Program-made: the position numbers and the translations under genes
Part shown: piece after piece, positions 37,473 to 46,114 of the stretch
Position numbering within the stretch: position 1 is the first letter of the stretch
Layout: each line of letters begins with the position of its first letter
DNA from: Azospirillum sp. TSH64
GTDB lineage: Bacteria > Pseudomonadota > Alphaproteobacteria > Azospirillales > Azospirillaceae
Length of the DNA stretch: 64,000 bases
Direction: 5' to 3'
NCBI RefSeq assembly: GCF_003116035.1
Contig: NZ_LGQW01000015.1
Coordinates: 5,404,779 to 5,468,778 of the forward strand
Notes under the pieces: model-generated
Told to the model about the DNA's origin: nothing
Seen by the model: only the letters and a program-made list of their open reading frames with translations
The model's database searches: none

Positions 37473-37790
37473 TCACCCATGCAGGACTTTCAGCCCGACG
37501 ATCCCGCCGACGATTGCCGCAATGCAGAGCAGACGCAGCGCGCCGGCGGGTTCGCCGAACAGCATCATGCCGAGCAGGGCGGTGCCGACCGTGCCGATGC
37601 CCGTCCACACCGCATAGGCGGTGCCGAGCGGCAGCGTCTTGAGCGCCGCCCCCAGCAGCAGGATGCTTGCCAGCATCGCCGCGGCGGTCAGCACGCTGGG
37701 GACCAGACGGGTGAAGCCTTCGGTGTATTTCAGGCCGACGGCCCAACCGATTTCAAAAAGACCGGCGAAGAACAGCGTGACCCACGCCAT
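37473..37790 (-). CDS. sugE: SugE/Gdx small multidrug resistance family guanidinium exporter
   Basis: The 105-residue protein has four membrane helices and the key glutamate in FFAGLFEIGWAVGLKYTEGF (Glu13), with YAVWTGIGTVGTALLG in the third helix. SugE/Gdx exports guanidinium ions in exchange for protons. The upstream tandem hairpins with ACGA loops identify a guanidine-II riboswitch, which supports this function over general quaternary-ammonium resistance. ATG 37790 follows GGAGGG. Confidence 0.93.
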   Translation of the reverse strand: MAWVTLFFAGLFEIGWAVGLKYTEGFTRLVPSVLTAAAMLASILLLGAALKTLPLGTAYAVWTGIGTVGTALLGMMLFGEPAGALRLLCIAAIVGGIVGLKVLHG

Positions 37791-37810
37791 GACGGTACCC
37801 TCCGTCCTGG

Positions 37811-37870
37811 AATGGCGGGGTCGTCCCCACCCGGTTGGCCTCTGCAAATCGGCGGGGTCGTCCCCGCGGG
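37811..37870 (-). promoter_or_regulatory. Guanidine-II (mini-ykkC) riboswitch
   Basis: On the minus strand, two almost identical hairpins occur in a row: CGCGGGGACGACCCCGCC (plus coordinates 37851-37868) and GGTGGGGACGACCCCGCC (37814-37831). Each has the loop ACGA between G4 and C4 stems, the signature of mini-ykkC (ACGR loops). The second hairpin lies shortly before the ribosome site of sugE, so guanidine binding should control its translation. Confidence 0.9.
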
Positions 37871-38058
37871 CCTGACCGCAGATAGGACAGGCGGCATGCC
37901 CCGTCAAGACGGCTGGGTCAAGACGGCAGGGTCAAGACGGCAGGGTCAGGACGGGCGGGGAATGTTGCATCGCCACGCCGGCCCGTGCAGGATGGGGTTC
38001 CTGAATGGTTCCCCCCTTCGCCGCTGGTGGCGCTGGGGGCTTTCGACGTTGGACTGCA

Positions 38059-38367
38059 ATGACCGAAAACGGTACCGCACCGGCTCCCGAGAAGGCCGAA
38101 TCGATCGAAAACCGGCGCAAGCGGCTGCGCTTCCGCTCCTGGCACCGCGGCACGCGCGAGATGGACCTGCTGATGGGCAGCTTCGCCGACGCCCATGTCG
38201 GCGACTTCGACCACGCCATGCTCGACCGCTTCGAGGCGCTGCTGGAGCTTAGCGATCCCGACCTCTACGACTGGATGTCGGGGCGCGAGCCGGTCTCGGC
38301 GGAGCATGACACTGACGTGATGCGCCTGTTGACGGCGTTCCGTTACACACCACGTCAAGGCTCCTGA
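38059..38367 (+). CDS. sdhE: SdhE, FAD assembly factor of succinate dehydrogenase
   Basis: SdhE helps attach FAD covalently to SdhA. The 102-residue product has the RGxxE motif (WHRGTREMDLLMGSF) and the small helical build of the family (YcfY/Sdh5). ATG 38059 is preferred; longer heads from 38005 are Pro/Gly/Arg-rich and unlikely. Its stop codon lies inside the first copy of a 23-bp repeat. It precedes mfd by about 80 bases. Confidence 0.92.
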   Translation: MTENGTAPAPEKAESIENRRKRLRFRSWHRGTREMDLLMGSFADAHVGDFDHAMLDRFEALLELSDPDLYDWMSGREPVSAEHDTDVMRLLTAFRYTPRQGS

Positions 38368-38415
38368 CGGAGCCCGGTCAAGGCTCCCGACGGAGCCCGG
38401 TCAAGGCTCCCCGAC
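38354..38415. repeat. 23-bp direct repeat, 2.7 copies, with hairpins
   Basis: The unit begins GTCAAGGCTCC and ends GACGGAGCCCG. Copies are at 38354-38376 and 38377-38399, and a partial copy is at 38400-38415. Each full unit can fold by pairing GGCTCC with GGAGCC. The first copy contains the sdhE stop codon. The array lies between sdhE and mfd and may act as a terminator or attenuator. Confidence 0.8.
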
Positions 38416-38445
38416 ACGCACTTCCCATCTCCGAGGCATCCTCCT

Positions 38446-41400
38446 TTGGTCAGTTACGATCTCCAGCCCGGCCGTGCCGGCCGACTCCTGATCGGCGGCG
38501 CGCCCGAGGGTCATGACGCCCGCATCCTGGCGGAGCTGGCGCAGAAGGCCGGCGGCTACGGCCTGCTGCATGTGGCGCTGGACGACACGCGCTGCGCCCT
38601 GCTGGCGGAGGCGCTGGCCTTCTTCGCGCCGAAGCTGGAGGTGCTGACCTTCCCGGCCTGGGACTGCCTGCCCTATGACCGGGTGTCGCCCAACGGCGGC
38701 ATCGTCGCCCGGCGCATCGACACGCTGACCCGGCTGATCGCCCGGCGCGACGCGGCGGCGAACCGCGACGGCCTGGCGCCGCTGATCGTGCTGACCACGG
38801 TCAACGCCGTGGTGCAGAAGGTGCCGCCGCGCAGCGCCTTCAGGAATGCGGTGTTCTCCGCCAAGCTGCGCGACCGGATCGACCTGGAGAAGCTGCAGCG
38901 CTACCTCGCCGGCAACGGCTACACCCGCGCGCAGACGGTGCGGGAGCCCGGCGAGTTCGCCGTGCGCGGCGGCATCGTCGACCTGTTCCCGCCTGGCACC
39001 GAGGAGCCGCTGCGCCTCGACCTGTTCGGCGACGAGCTGGAGGGCGTGCGCGCCTTCGATCCGATGACCCAGCGCACCACCGACAAGCGGGACAGCGTCG
39101 AGCTGAAGCCGATGTCGGAGGTCTTCCTCGACGAGACCGGGATCGCCCGCTTCCGCTCCGGCTACCGCGAGCTGTTCGGGGCGGTGACCGACGACGATCC
39201 GCTCTATGAGGCGATCTCCGCCGGGCGCAGCTATGGCGGGATGGAGCATTGGCTGCCGCTGTTCCACGAGAGCATGGACACGGTGCTGGACTATCTGCCG
39301 CGCGGCATCGTCAGCCTGGACCATCAGGCGGCCGAGGCGCGCGACGCCCGCATCGCCCAGGTGGTCGATTTCCACGCCTCGCGCGACGGCATGATGACCA
39401 TCGAGAAGCGGGCCGGTTCGCCGGTCTACAAGCCGGTGCCGGTCGCCTCGATGTTCCTCGACGGGATCGGCTGGGACGCGCTGCTGGCGGAGCGCGCGGT
39501 GGCGCAGCTCCAGATCTTCTCGACGCCCCCCGGCATCAAGGGGACGGTGGACGCCGGCGGCAAGCGCGGCCATGACTTCGCCGAGGAGCGCAACCGCCCC
39601 GACGTGAATGTCTTCGACGCGGTGAAGGACCATATCCGCAGCTTGCGCGCCGACGGGCGCCGCGTGCTGATCGCGGGATATTCCGCCGGATCGCGCGACC
39701 GCCTGTCCAACGTGCTGGCCGACCACGGCATCCCCGGCCTGGAGCCGGCGGAGAGCATGGAGGATGTCCGCCGCTTCGACCGCGGCATCATCGGCACAAT
39801 CGTGCTGGGGATGGAGCACGGCTTCACCTCCGCCGACCTCGCCGTCATCACCGAGCAGGACATCCTCGGCGACCGTCTGGTCCGCCCGGCCAAGAAGAAG
39901 CGCAAGGCCGCCAACTTCATCGCCGAGCATTCGGCCCTGCATGAGGGCGACATCGTCGTCCACATGGACCACGGCATCGGCCGCTACGACGGGCTGGAGA
40001 CGCTGGAGGTCACCGGCGCGCCGCACGACTGCCTGCGCCTGATCTATGAGGGCGGCGACAAGCTCTATGTCCCGGTCGAGAACATCGAGGTGCTGTCGCG
40101 CTACGGCTCGGAGGACGCGAATGTCCAGCTCGACAAGCTGGGCGGCGCCGGCTGGCAGGGCCGCAAGGCCAGGGTCAAGAAACGCCTGAAGGACATGGCG
40201 GAAGCCCTGCTGAAGATCGCGGCCGAGCGCATGCTGAAGAAGGCCGATCCGGTTTTGACGCCGGAGGGCGTCTATCAGGAGTTCGCCGCCCGCTTCCCCT
40301 ACCCCGAGACCGACGACCAGCTGAAGGCCATCGAGGACATCTTCACCGACCTCGGCAGCGGCCGGCCGATGGACCGGCTGGTCTGCGGCGACGTCGGCTT
40401 CGGCAAGACCGAAGTGGCGCTGCGCGCCGCCTTCATGGTGGCGATGAGCGGCAAGCAGGTCGCCGTCGTCGTGCCGACCACCCTGCTCGCCCGCCAGCAT
40501 TTCCGCACCTTCTCGACCCGGTTCAACGGGCTGCCGGTGCGCGTCGTGCAGCTGTCGCGCATGGTCACCGCCCGCGAACAGACGCTGGTCAAGAAGGAGC
40601 TGGCGGAGGGCACTGCCGACATCGTCGTCGGCACCCATGCCCTGCTCGCCAAGGGCCTCGACTTCAAGCGGCTCGGCATGGTGATCGTCGACGAGGAGCA
40701 GCATTTCGGCGTGAAGCAGAAGGAGCGGCTGAAGGAGCTGCGCGCCGACATCCATGTGCTGACGCTGACCGCCACGCCGATTCCGCGCACGCTCCAGATG
40801 GCGCTGTCCGGCGTGCGCGAGCTGTCGCTGATCGCCACCCCGCCGGTGGACCGTCTGGCGGTGCGCACCTTCGTCCTGCCCTATGACCCGGTGGTGATCC
40901 GCGAGGCGATCCTGCGTGAGCATTACCGCGGCGGCCAGAGCTTCTATGTCTGCCCGCGGGTGGAGGATCTGGCGAAGGTGGCCGAGCGGGTGCGCGAGCT
41001 GGTGCCCGAGGTCAAGGTCGTCACCGCCCACGGCCAGATGCCGGCCAGCGAGCTGGAAGACGTGATGACCGCCTTCGACGAGGGCAAGTTCGAGGTGCTG
41101 CTCGCCACCAACATCATCGAAAGCGGCCTGGACATTCCCAACGCCAACACGCTGATCGTCCACCGCGCCGACCTGTTCGGGCTGGCTCAGCTCTACCAGA
41201 TCCGCGGGCGCGTCGGCCGGTCGAAGAAGCGCGGCTATGCCTATCTGACCTATGCGCCGAACAAGCCGCTGAGTTCCACTGCCCAGCAGCGCCTGCACGT
41301 CATCGAGACGCTGGACAGCCTGGGCGCCGGCTTCCAGCTCGCCAGCCACGACATGGACATCCGAGGCGCCGGCAACCTGCTGGGCGAGGAGCAGTCGGGC

Positions 41401-42087
41401 CAGGTGCGCGAGGTCGGCGTCGAGCTGTACCAGCAGATGCTGGAGGAGGCGGTCGCCAGCGCGCGGGCCTCGATGCAGGAGGGGGCGGTCGCCGCCGCGG
41501 CGGCGCAGGAGTGGGTGCCGCAGATCAACCTGGGCACCCCGGTGCTGATCCCGGAAAGCTACGTCCCCGACCTGACGGTGCGGCTGTCGCTCTACCGCCG
41601 CATCGCCGATCTGGTCGACCGGGCCGAGGTGGACGGCTTCGCCGCCGAGCTGATCGACCGCTTCGGCAAGCTGCCGGAGGAGGTGGAGAACCTGCTGGAC
41701 GTCGTCACCGTCAAGCGCTGGTGCAAGCAGGCCAACATCGACCGGGTCGATGCCGGGCCGAAGGGGCTGGTGCTGGCCTTCCACGACAATTTCTATGCCG
41801 AGCCCGCCAAGCTGCTGACCTACATCGCCCAGCACCTGACGCTGATGAAGCTGCGGCCCGACCACAAGCTGGTCTATGTCCGCGAATGGCCCGATCCGCA
41901 GGCCCGCGTGCGCAGCGTGCAGAAGCTGGTCAAGGATCTGGCGGAGATGGCGTCGGGCGGCGGCGTGCCGCGCGGCGAGACCCCGCCGCCGCCCCCTCCC
42001 CCGCCGCCGCCCAAGCCGACCGGGGCCAAGATCGCCTCGCGCTTCGGCACGCCGTCGCGGTTCGGCCGTCCGACCGGGCGGCGCTGA
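38446..42087 (+). CDS. mfd: Mfd, transcription-repair coupling factor
   Basis: Mfd removes stalled RNA polymerase and recruits the UvrABC repair system. The 1213-residue product has the UvrB-like head (LEVLTFPAWDCLPYDRVSPN), the CarD-like RNA-polymerase interaction domain (HMDHGIGRYDGLETLEV), RecG-like helicase with Walker A GDVGFGKTE (about residue 648) and DEEQ, and the TRCF domain at the end. The tail has a run of eleven prolines followed by a basic segment, longer than in E. coli (1148). The start is TTG 38446 with GAGG nine bases upstream; no ATG fits. Confidence 0.95.
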   Translation: MVSYDLQPGRAGRLLIGGAPEGHDARILAELAQKAGGYGLLHVALDDTRCALLAEALAFFAPKLEVLTFPAWDCLPYDRVSPNGGIVARRIDTLTRLIARRDAAANRDGLAPLIVLTTVNAVVQKVPPRSAFRNAVFSAKLRDRIDLEKLQRYLAGNGYTRAQTVREPGEFAVRGGIVDLFPPGTEEPLRLDLFGDELEGVRAFDPMTQRTTDKRDSVELKPMSEVFLDETGIARFRSGYRELFGAVTDDDPLYEAISAGRSYGGMEHWLPLFHESMDTVLDYLPRGIVSLDHQAAEARDARIAQVVDFHASRDGMMTIEKRAGSPVYKPVPVASMFLDGIGWDALLAERAVAQLQIFSTPPGIKGTVDAGGKRGHDFAEERNRPDVNVFDAVKDHIRSLRADGRRVLIAGYSAGSRDRLSNVLADHGIPGLEPAESMEDVRRFDRGIIGTIVLGMEHGFTSADLAVITEQDILGDRLVRPAKKKRKAANFIAEHSALHEGDIVVHMDHGIGRYDGLETLEVTGAPHDCLRLIYEGGDKLYVPVENIEVLSRYGSEDANVQLDKLGGAGWQGRKARVKKRLKDMAEALLKIAAERMLKKADPVLTPEGVYQEFAARFPYPETDDQLKAIEDIFTDLGSGRPMDRLVCGDVGFGKTEVALRAAFMVAMSGKQVAVVVPTTLLARQHFRTFSTRFNGLPVRVVQLSRMVTAREQTLVKKELAEGTADIVVGTHALLAKGLDFKRLGMVIVDEEQHFGVKQKERLKELRADIHVLTLTATPIPRTLQMALSGVRELSLIATPPVDRLAVRTFVLPYDPVVIREAILREHYRGGQSFYVCPRVEDLAKVAERVRELVPEVKVVTAHGQMPASELEDVMTAFDEGKFEVLLATNIIESGLDIPNANTLIVHRADLFGLAQLYQIRGRVGRSKKRGYAYLTYAPNKPLSSTAQQRLHVIETLDSLGAGFQLASHDMDIRGAGNLLGEEQSGQVREVGVELYQQMLEEAVASARASMQEGAVAAAAAQEWVPQINLGTPVLIPESYVPDLTVRLSLYRRIADLVDRAEVDGFAAELIDRFGKLPEEVENLLDVVTVKRWCKQANIDRVDAGPKGLVLAFHDNFYAEPAKLLTYIAQHLTLMKLRPDHKLVYVREWPDPQARVRSVQKLVKDLAEMASGGGVPRGETPPPPPPPPPPKPTGAKIASRFGTPSRFGRPTGRR

Positions 42088-42088
42088 G

Positions 42089-43042
42089 ATGGATGAGCTG
42101 ATCCGCACCGTGTCGCTGGCCCGCCGTCTGGCCATCGGCGACCGGCGTGCAATGGGCGATGCCCCGTCGGTCGCCGACGAGGTGGCGGCCGACCGCGGCA
42201 AGCTGGCGGAACTGGTCGGCTGCCTGTTCGACGGGAACGCCAGCGTGCGCATGCGCGCCGCCGACGCGCTGGAACGGGTGTCGCGCGGCAATGCCGGCTG
42301 GCTCGACCCCTATGTCGAGCATCTGCTGACCGATGCCGTCGCCATCGAGCAGGCGGAGGTGCGCTGGCACATCGCCCAGATCGTGCCGCGCCTGACCATG
42401 ACGGAGGAGCAGCGCCACCGCGCCGCCGTCCTGCTGGCCGACTGGTTCGAGAACAGCCCGAGCCGCATCGTCCAGACCAGCGCCCTGCAGGCGGTGGTCG
42501 ATCTGGCCGAATCGGACGCGGACTTGCGCGCCACTTCGGCGGAGATGCTGGGCCGCGCCATGCGCTCCGGCGTGCCGTCGTTGGCCGCCCGCGCGCGGCG
42601 CATCCTGAAGCCCTTCGAGGTGGACGAGGCGACGCTGACCGCGGCCCTGGTGCGCGAGCAGACCGGCCTGACCCTGTCGATCCTGCCGGAACGGCTGGCG
42701 GTGGCGCAGTTGCCGCCGGGCAGCGGCCTGCCGGACTGGCTCGACTGGACCGACCCGCTGGTCGGCGCCACCCGCACCGGCGAGGAGCTGTCGATCCTCT
42801 GCCGGGAGGAGCGCGTGCCCGACGGGGTGAAGGCCGAACGCGGCTGGCGCGCCTTCCGGGTGGAGGGCGTGGTCGATTTCAGCCTGTTCGGCATCCTGGC
42901 CCGCATCGCCGTGCCGCTGGCCCAGGCCCATCTGCCGATCTTCGCGATCTCCACCTACAACACCGACTATGTGCTGGTCCGCGCCGACGACCTCGACAAG
43001 GCGGCGGACGTGCTGGCGCTGACCTGCACGGTGAAGCGGTAG
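42089..43042 (+). CDS. HEAT-like repeat / ACT domain fusion protein
   Basis: The gene starts one base after the mfd stop codon. The 317-residue product has two parts. Residues 1-175 are helical repeats of HEAT type (SVRMRAADALERVSRG, then AEVRWHIAQIVPRL). Residues about 195-317 form a CASTOR-like ACT pair that is usually a separate small protein (LTLSILPERLAVAQL, GWRAFRVEGVVDFSLFGILA, FAISTYNTDYVLVR). ACT units bind amino acids. The link to mfd is positional only. Confidence 0.8.
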   Translation: MDELIRTVSLARRLAIGDRRAMGDAPSVADEVAADRGKLAELVGCLFDGNASVRMRAADALERVSRGNAGWLDPYVEHLLTDAVAIEQAEVRWHIAQIVPRLTMTEEQRHRAAVLLADWFENSPSRIVQTSALQAVVDLAESDADLRATSAEMLGRAMRSGVPSLAARARRILKPFEVDEATLTAALVREQTGLTLSILPERLAVAQLPPGSGLPDWLDWTDPLVGATRTGEELSILCREERVPDGVKAERGWRAFRVEGVVDFSLFGILARIAVPLAQAHLPIFAISTYNTDYVLVRADDLDKAADVLALTCTVKR

Positions 43043-43051
43043 GGGCGGCCG

Positions 43052-43249
43052 TCAGGCGCCGCCGCCCTCCCGCCGGCTTTGCTCGGCGATCTCCTCGCGC
43101 TCGCCCATCTTCTCCCACTTCTTCTGGACAGGCTTGTCGGGATCGCCGGCGGCCTTGCCGGTCTCATCGACCAGCTTGTCCTCGATCTGCTGGGCGGCTT
43201 CGGAAGGGGCATCGGAGGTGCGGGAAGCGGGGCGGTCTTCGGTGGCCAT
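43052..43249 (-). CDS. Hypothetical charged protein, 65 aa
   Basis: ATG 43247-43249 follows GGAG at nine bases on the minus strand. The product is very hydrophilic and rich in Glu/Lys/Ala (SEAAQQIEDKLVDETGKAAG, then WEKMGEREEIAEQSRRE), and is probably disordered or coiled. It is convergent with the HEAT-ACT gene and divergent from the cytochrome gene. The family is unknown. Confidence 0.6.
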   Translation of the reverse strand: MATEDRPASRTSDAPSEAAQQIEDKLVDETGKAAGDPDKPVQKKWEKMGEREEIAEQSRREGGGA

Positions 43250-43336
43250 GGCGGCGATCTCCGGATTTTTGCTGAACACACGAACGGTTCCGTCCTGATA
43301 ACGGCATGGCCGGCCCGGCGGTTCCGCTCCGGTTTC

Positions 43337-43369
43337 AAAAATTGCATGTAGAAAAGAAATACAATTTTT
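43337..43369. promoter_or_regulatory. AT-rich perfect inverted repeat, possible operator
   Basis: AAAAATTG at 43337-43344 and CAATTTTT at 43362-43369 are perfect inverted copies 17 bases apart. They lie between the divergent 65-aa gene and the cytochrome gene in an otherwise GC-rich genome, which suggests a regulator site or promoter element. No known consensus fits. Confidence 0.4.
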
Positions 43370-43444
43370 CTGTTGCCCGGGCTCATTTATCACAGCGACA
43401 GTGGGGTCATTGACCATCAACCCACGCGCGTGGAGGTTACGCCC

Positions 43445-45376
43445 ATGAATGCGTCTCGCCTGTCGATTGTGGCGGCGGTCGGCCTGCTGCCGCTGACTTT
43501 GCTCGGCGCCTGTGCGCCGGCGCTGCCGACACCGGCCCCCACCAAGGAAGCGGTCTGGCTCGACCAGAACTGGAAGCCGGGCGAGCGCTATTGGTACCAC
43601 CATGCCAGCCAGGGCACCTCGACCTTCCCGATCCCCTATTCCTGGTTCACGGCGCTGGAACAGCCGGACATCCGGGTCTTCGGCGAACCCAAAATGCTGG
43701 CGGACGAATCGTATCTGCAGCAGTTCGGCTTCATCCCCAGCCCGAAGCGGCTGGGCGGCACCACGGCGCGCGATTACGGCTATGGGGCGGAGCCCGGCTC
43801 GGCCAAGGCGGTGCTGGCCGCCTACAACCAGTCGGAGGACGAGGTCAACCCGGACGGCCTGCCGGTCGGCTTCGCCCGCACCAAGGGCTATGTCGACCCG
43901 ACGACCGGCCAGTCGCTGCCCGACCAGATCGGCCTGACCTGCGCCGCCTGTCACACCGGCCACATCGAGTATAACGGCGTCAGCCTGCGCATCGACGGCG
44001 CGCCGGCCGTCATCAACCTCGATGCGCTGACGGCGGCGCTCGGCTATTCGCTGGCCTACACCAAGGTCCTGCCCGGCCGGTTCGACCGCTTCGCCGACCG
44101 CGTGCTCGGCCCCACCCGCACCGCCGAACAGACGGCCGCCCTGCGCGAACAGTTCGAGCAGACGCTGACCACCCTGGAAACCCTGGCGAAGCGCGGCGCG
44201 GCGCAGAGCGGCAATCCGGCGGTCACCGAGGGCTTCAACCGTCTGGACGCGCTGACCCGCATCGGCAACACCGTCTTCACCAATGACCTGCTGAACGGCA
44301 AGGTGGAGTTCGATCCCTTCACCAACGTCGCCGCCATCACGGCGCCGGTGAAGTATCCGCACATCTGGAACGCGTCCTGGTTCGACTGGGTGCAGTATGA
44401 CGCCTCGATCATGCAGCCGATGGTGCGCAACGCCGGCGAGTCGATGGGCGTGGCGGCGCGGGTGAACCTATCGAACCCGGACCGCAAGCTCTATGCCTCC
44501 TCCGTGCCGGTCGACAATCTCTACAAGATGGAACAGCTGCTGGCCGGCCCGAACCCGCTGGCCCGCAAGCCGGACGGCAGCGTGACCGGGTTCCAGGGGC
44601 TGACCGCGCCGAAATGGCCGCAAGCCGTGCTCGGCACCGTCGATGAGACCAAGCGGGCACGCGGCGCGGGCCTGTACCAGGAGCTGTGCCAGGGCTGCCA
44701 CCTGCCGCCGGTCGATACCCCGGCCTTCTGGGATGCGAAATACTGGACCAAGCCGAACGCCGCCAAGCAGAGCTATCTGAAGGTCACGCCGATCAATGTC
44801 GGCACCGACCCGGCCCAGGCCAACATCCTGCAAACCCGGACGGTGCAGCTGCCGGCCTTCCTGAAGGTCGATCCATCCAGCCTGTGCAACGGCAAGCCGG
44901 GCGAGCCGGTCACGAAGACGACTTTCGCGGCGGCGCTGGGCTACGTCGTCCAGAAGACGGCCGAGACCGCCTATGACGAGAACAAAATCCCGCCCGCCAA
45001 GCGGGAGGAGATGAACGGCTTCCGTCCGAACTGCCTCCAGGCGGAAGGCGGCTACAAGGCCCGTCCGCTGGACGGCATCTGGGCCGCCGGCCCCTACCTG
45101 CACAACGGCTCGGTCCCCACGCTCTACGACCTGCTGTCGCCGCTGGCCGAGCGGCCGAAGAGCTTCTGCCTCGGCCTGCGCAGCTTCGATCCGGTGAAGG
45201 TTGGCTACCGCACCGACTGCGCCGACGGCACCTTCACGCTGGACACCAAAATTCCCGGCAACACCAATGTCGGGCACCAGTTCGTCGGGTCCGGCGTCGC
45301 CGGCAGCGGCATCATCGGCCGCGGCCTGTCGGAACAGGAGCGCTGGGATCTGGTGGAATATCTGAAGACCCTGTAA
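43445..45376 (+). CDS. Di-haem c-type cytochrome, RoxA-like
   Basis: The 643-residue product has a lipoprotein signal (PLTLLGAC lipobox) and should be attached to the envelope outside the cytoplasm. It has two haem c sites, CAACH at Cys166 and CQGCH at Cys415. The C-terminal part (GIWAAGPYLHNGSVPTLYDL, then PKSFCLGLRSFDPVKVGY) resembles rubber oxygenase RoxA and its cytochrome-peroxidase relatives. Whether it cleaves rubber, reduces peroxide or only transfers electrons cannot be told. GGAGG precedes ATG 43445. Two further Cys could form a disulfide bond. Confidence 0.82.
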   Translation: MNASRLSIVAAVGLLPLTLLGACAPALPTPAPTKEAVWLDQNWKPGERYWYHHASQGTSTFPIPYSWFTALEQPDIRVFGEPKMLADESYLQQFGFIPSPKRLGGTTARDYGYGAEPGSAKAVLAAYNQSEDEVNPDGLPVGFARTKGYVDPTTGQSLPDQIGLTCAACHTGHIEYNGVSLRIDGAPAVINLDALTAALGYSLAYTKVLPGRFDRFADRVLGPTRTAEQTAALREQFEQTLTTLETLAKRGAAQSGNPAVTEGFNRLDALTRIGNTVFTNDLLNGKVEFDPFTNVAAITAPVKYPHIWNASWFDWVQYDASIMQPMVRNAGESMGVAARVNLSNPDRKLYASSVPVDNLYKMEQLLAGPNPLARKPDGSVTGFQGLTAPKWPQAVLGTVDETKRARGAGLYQELCQGCHLPPVDTPAFWDAKYWTKPNAAKQSYLKVTPINVGTDPAQANILQTRTVQLPAFLKVDPSSLCNGKPGEPVTKTTFAAALGYVVQKTAETAYDENKIPPAKREEMNGFRPNCLQAEGGYKARPLDGIWAAGPYLHNGSVPTLYDLLSPLAERPKSFCLGLRSFDPVKVGYRTDCADGTFTLDTKIPGNTNVGHQFVGSGVAGSGIIGRGLSEQERWDLVEYLKTL

Positions 45377-45417
45377 CGCCTGCCCCGCCGGCCCGGCCCC
45401 CGCGACCGGGCCGGCGG

Positions 45418-45843
45418 TCAATCCTCCGTGGGCAGCGCGTCGGCCATCAGCGCGTCGGCCAGCCGCTGCGCCAGGGCCGCCGCCGCCGCCGGCTGGTAGG
45501 GCTCGGCATGGCCGCATCCCCAGACCGGACCCGGCCATGCCGGATCGCCGCGCGTCCGCCCGATCACATGGACGTGCAGCTGCGGCACCATGTTGCCGAG
45601 CGCCCCGACATTCATCTTGTCCGGCGCGAACAGCCGCTCCACCACGCGGGAGGCTCGCGCGATCTCCCGCATCAGCGTCGCCTGGTCCCCGTCGCCGAGC
45701 CGGTGGATTTCCACGGCACCCTCGCGCATCGGCACCAGGATCAGCCAGGGCCACAGCCGGTTGTTCATCAGCAGGACCCGGCAAAGATCCAGATCGGTCA
45801 CATGAAGTGTGTCGGCCTGTAGCCGTTCGTTAAGGGAAAACAT
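45418..45843 (-). CDS. HIT family nucleotide-binding protein
   Basis: The 141-residue product contains NMVPQLHVHVIGR, the active-site histidine motif of the HIT family, with Gln in the place of the first His. HIT proteins hydrolyse or transfer nucleotides; the substrate is unknown. The N-terminal region (DLDLCRVLLMNNRLWPWLIL) matches proteobacterial members. ATG 45843 follows GGAGTGGAG. It is convergent with the cytochrome gene, and no terminator is obvious between them. Confidence 0.9.
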   Translation of the reverse strand: MFSLNERLQADTLHVTDLDLCRVLLMNNRLWPWLILVPMREGAVEIHRLGDGDQATLMREIARASRVVERLFAPDKMNVGALGNMVPQLHVHVIGRTRGDPAWPGPVWGCGHAEPYQPAAAAALAQRLADALMADALPTED

Positions 45844-46114
45844 GCTCCACTCCTCTCTGGCACTCGCTGTCTGGCACTGATCGGAAGCATCATCCGGGAA
45901 TAATCCGGAGGCTGCCCTGTTGTAGCCGGCAGTGGCGGGCCAACCGCGAAGCTTGTATAGAAGGCCGTGCGCGCCGGCCATACGGCACGGGCGGCTTTCG
46001 TTGGACGTTTATAGAGTTCGGTCCGAGGCAATGGTCGGGGCGGCAACGATCCCCTTGCGCCATTTCCGCGGGCCGTATCCATGTTTTCTGGTGCGGCGAG
46101 CGAGAACGACCCAC

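Noticed and set aside
38354..38415. Possible CRISPR array
   Set aside because: The repeats are directly adjacent without spacers and there are no cas genes; it is a simple tandem repeat.
38401..42291. Very long minus-strand frame opposite mfd
   Set aside because: It is a GC-driven shadow of mfd; its translation is His/Gln/Arg-rich without domains, and mfd motifs are intact on the plus strand.
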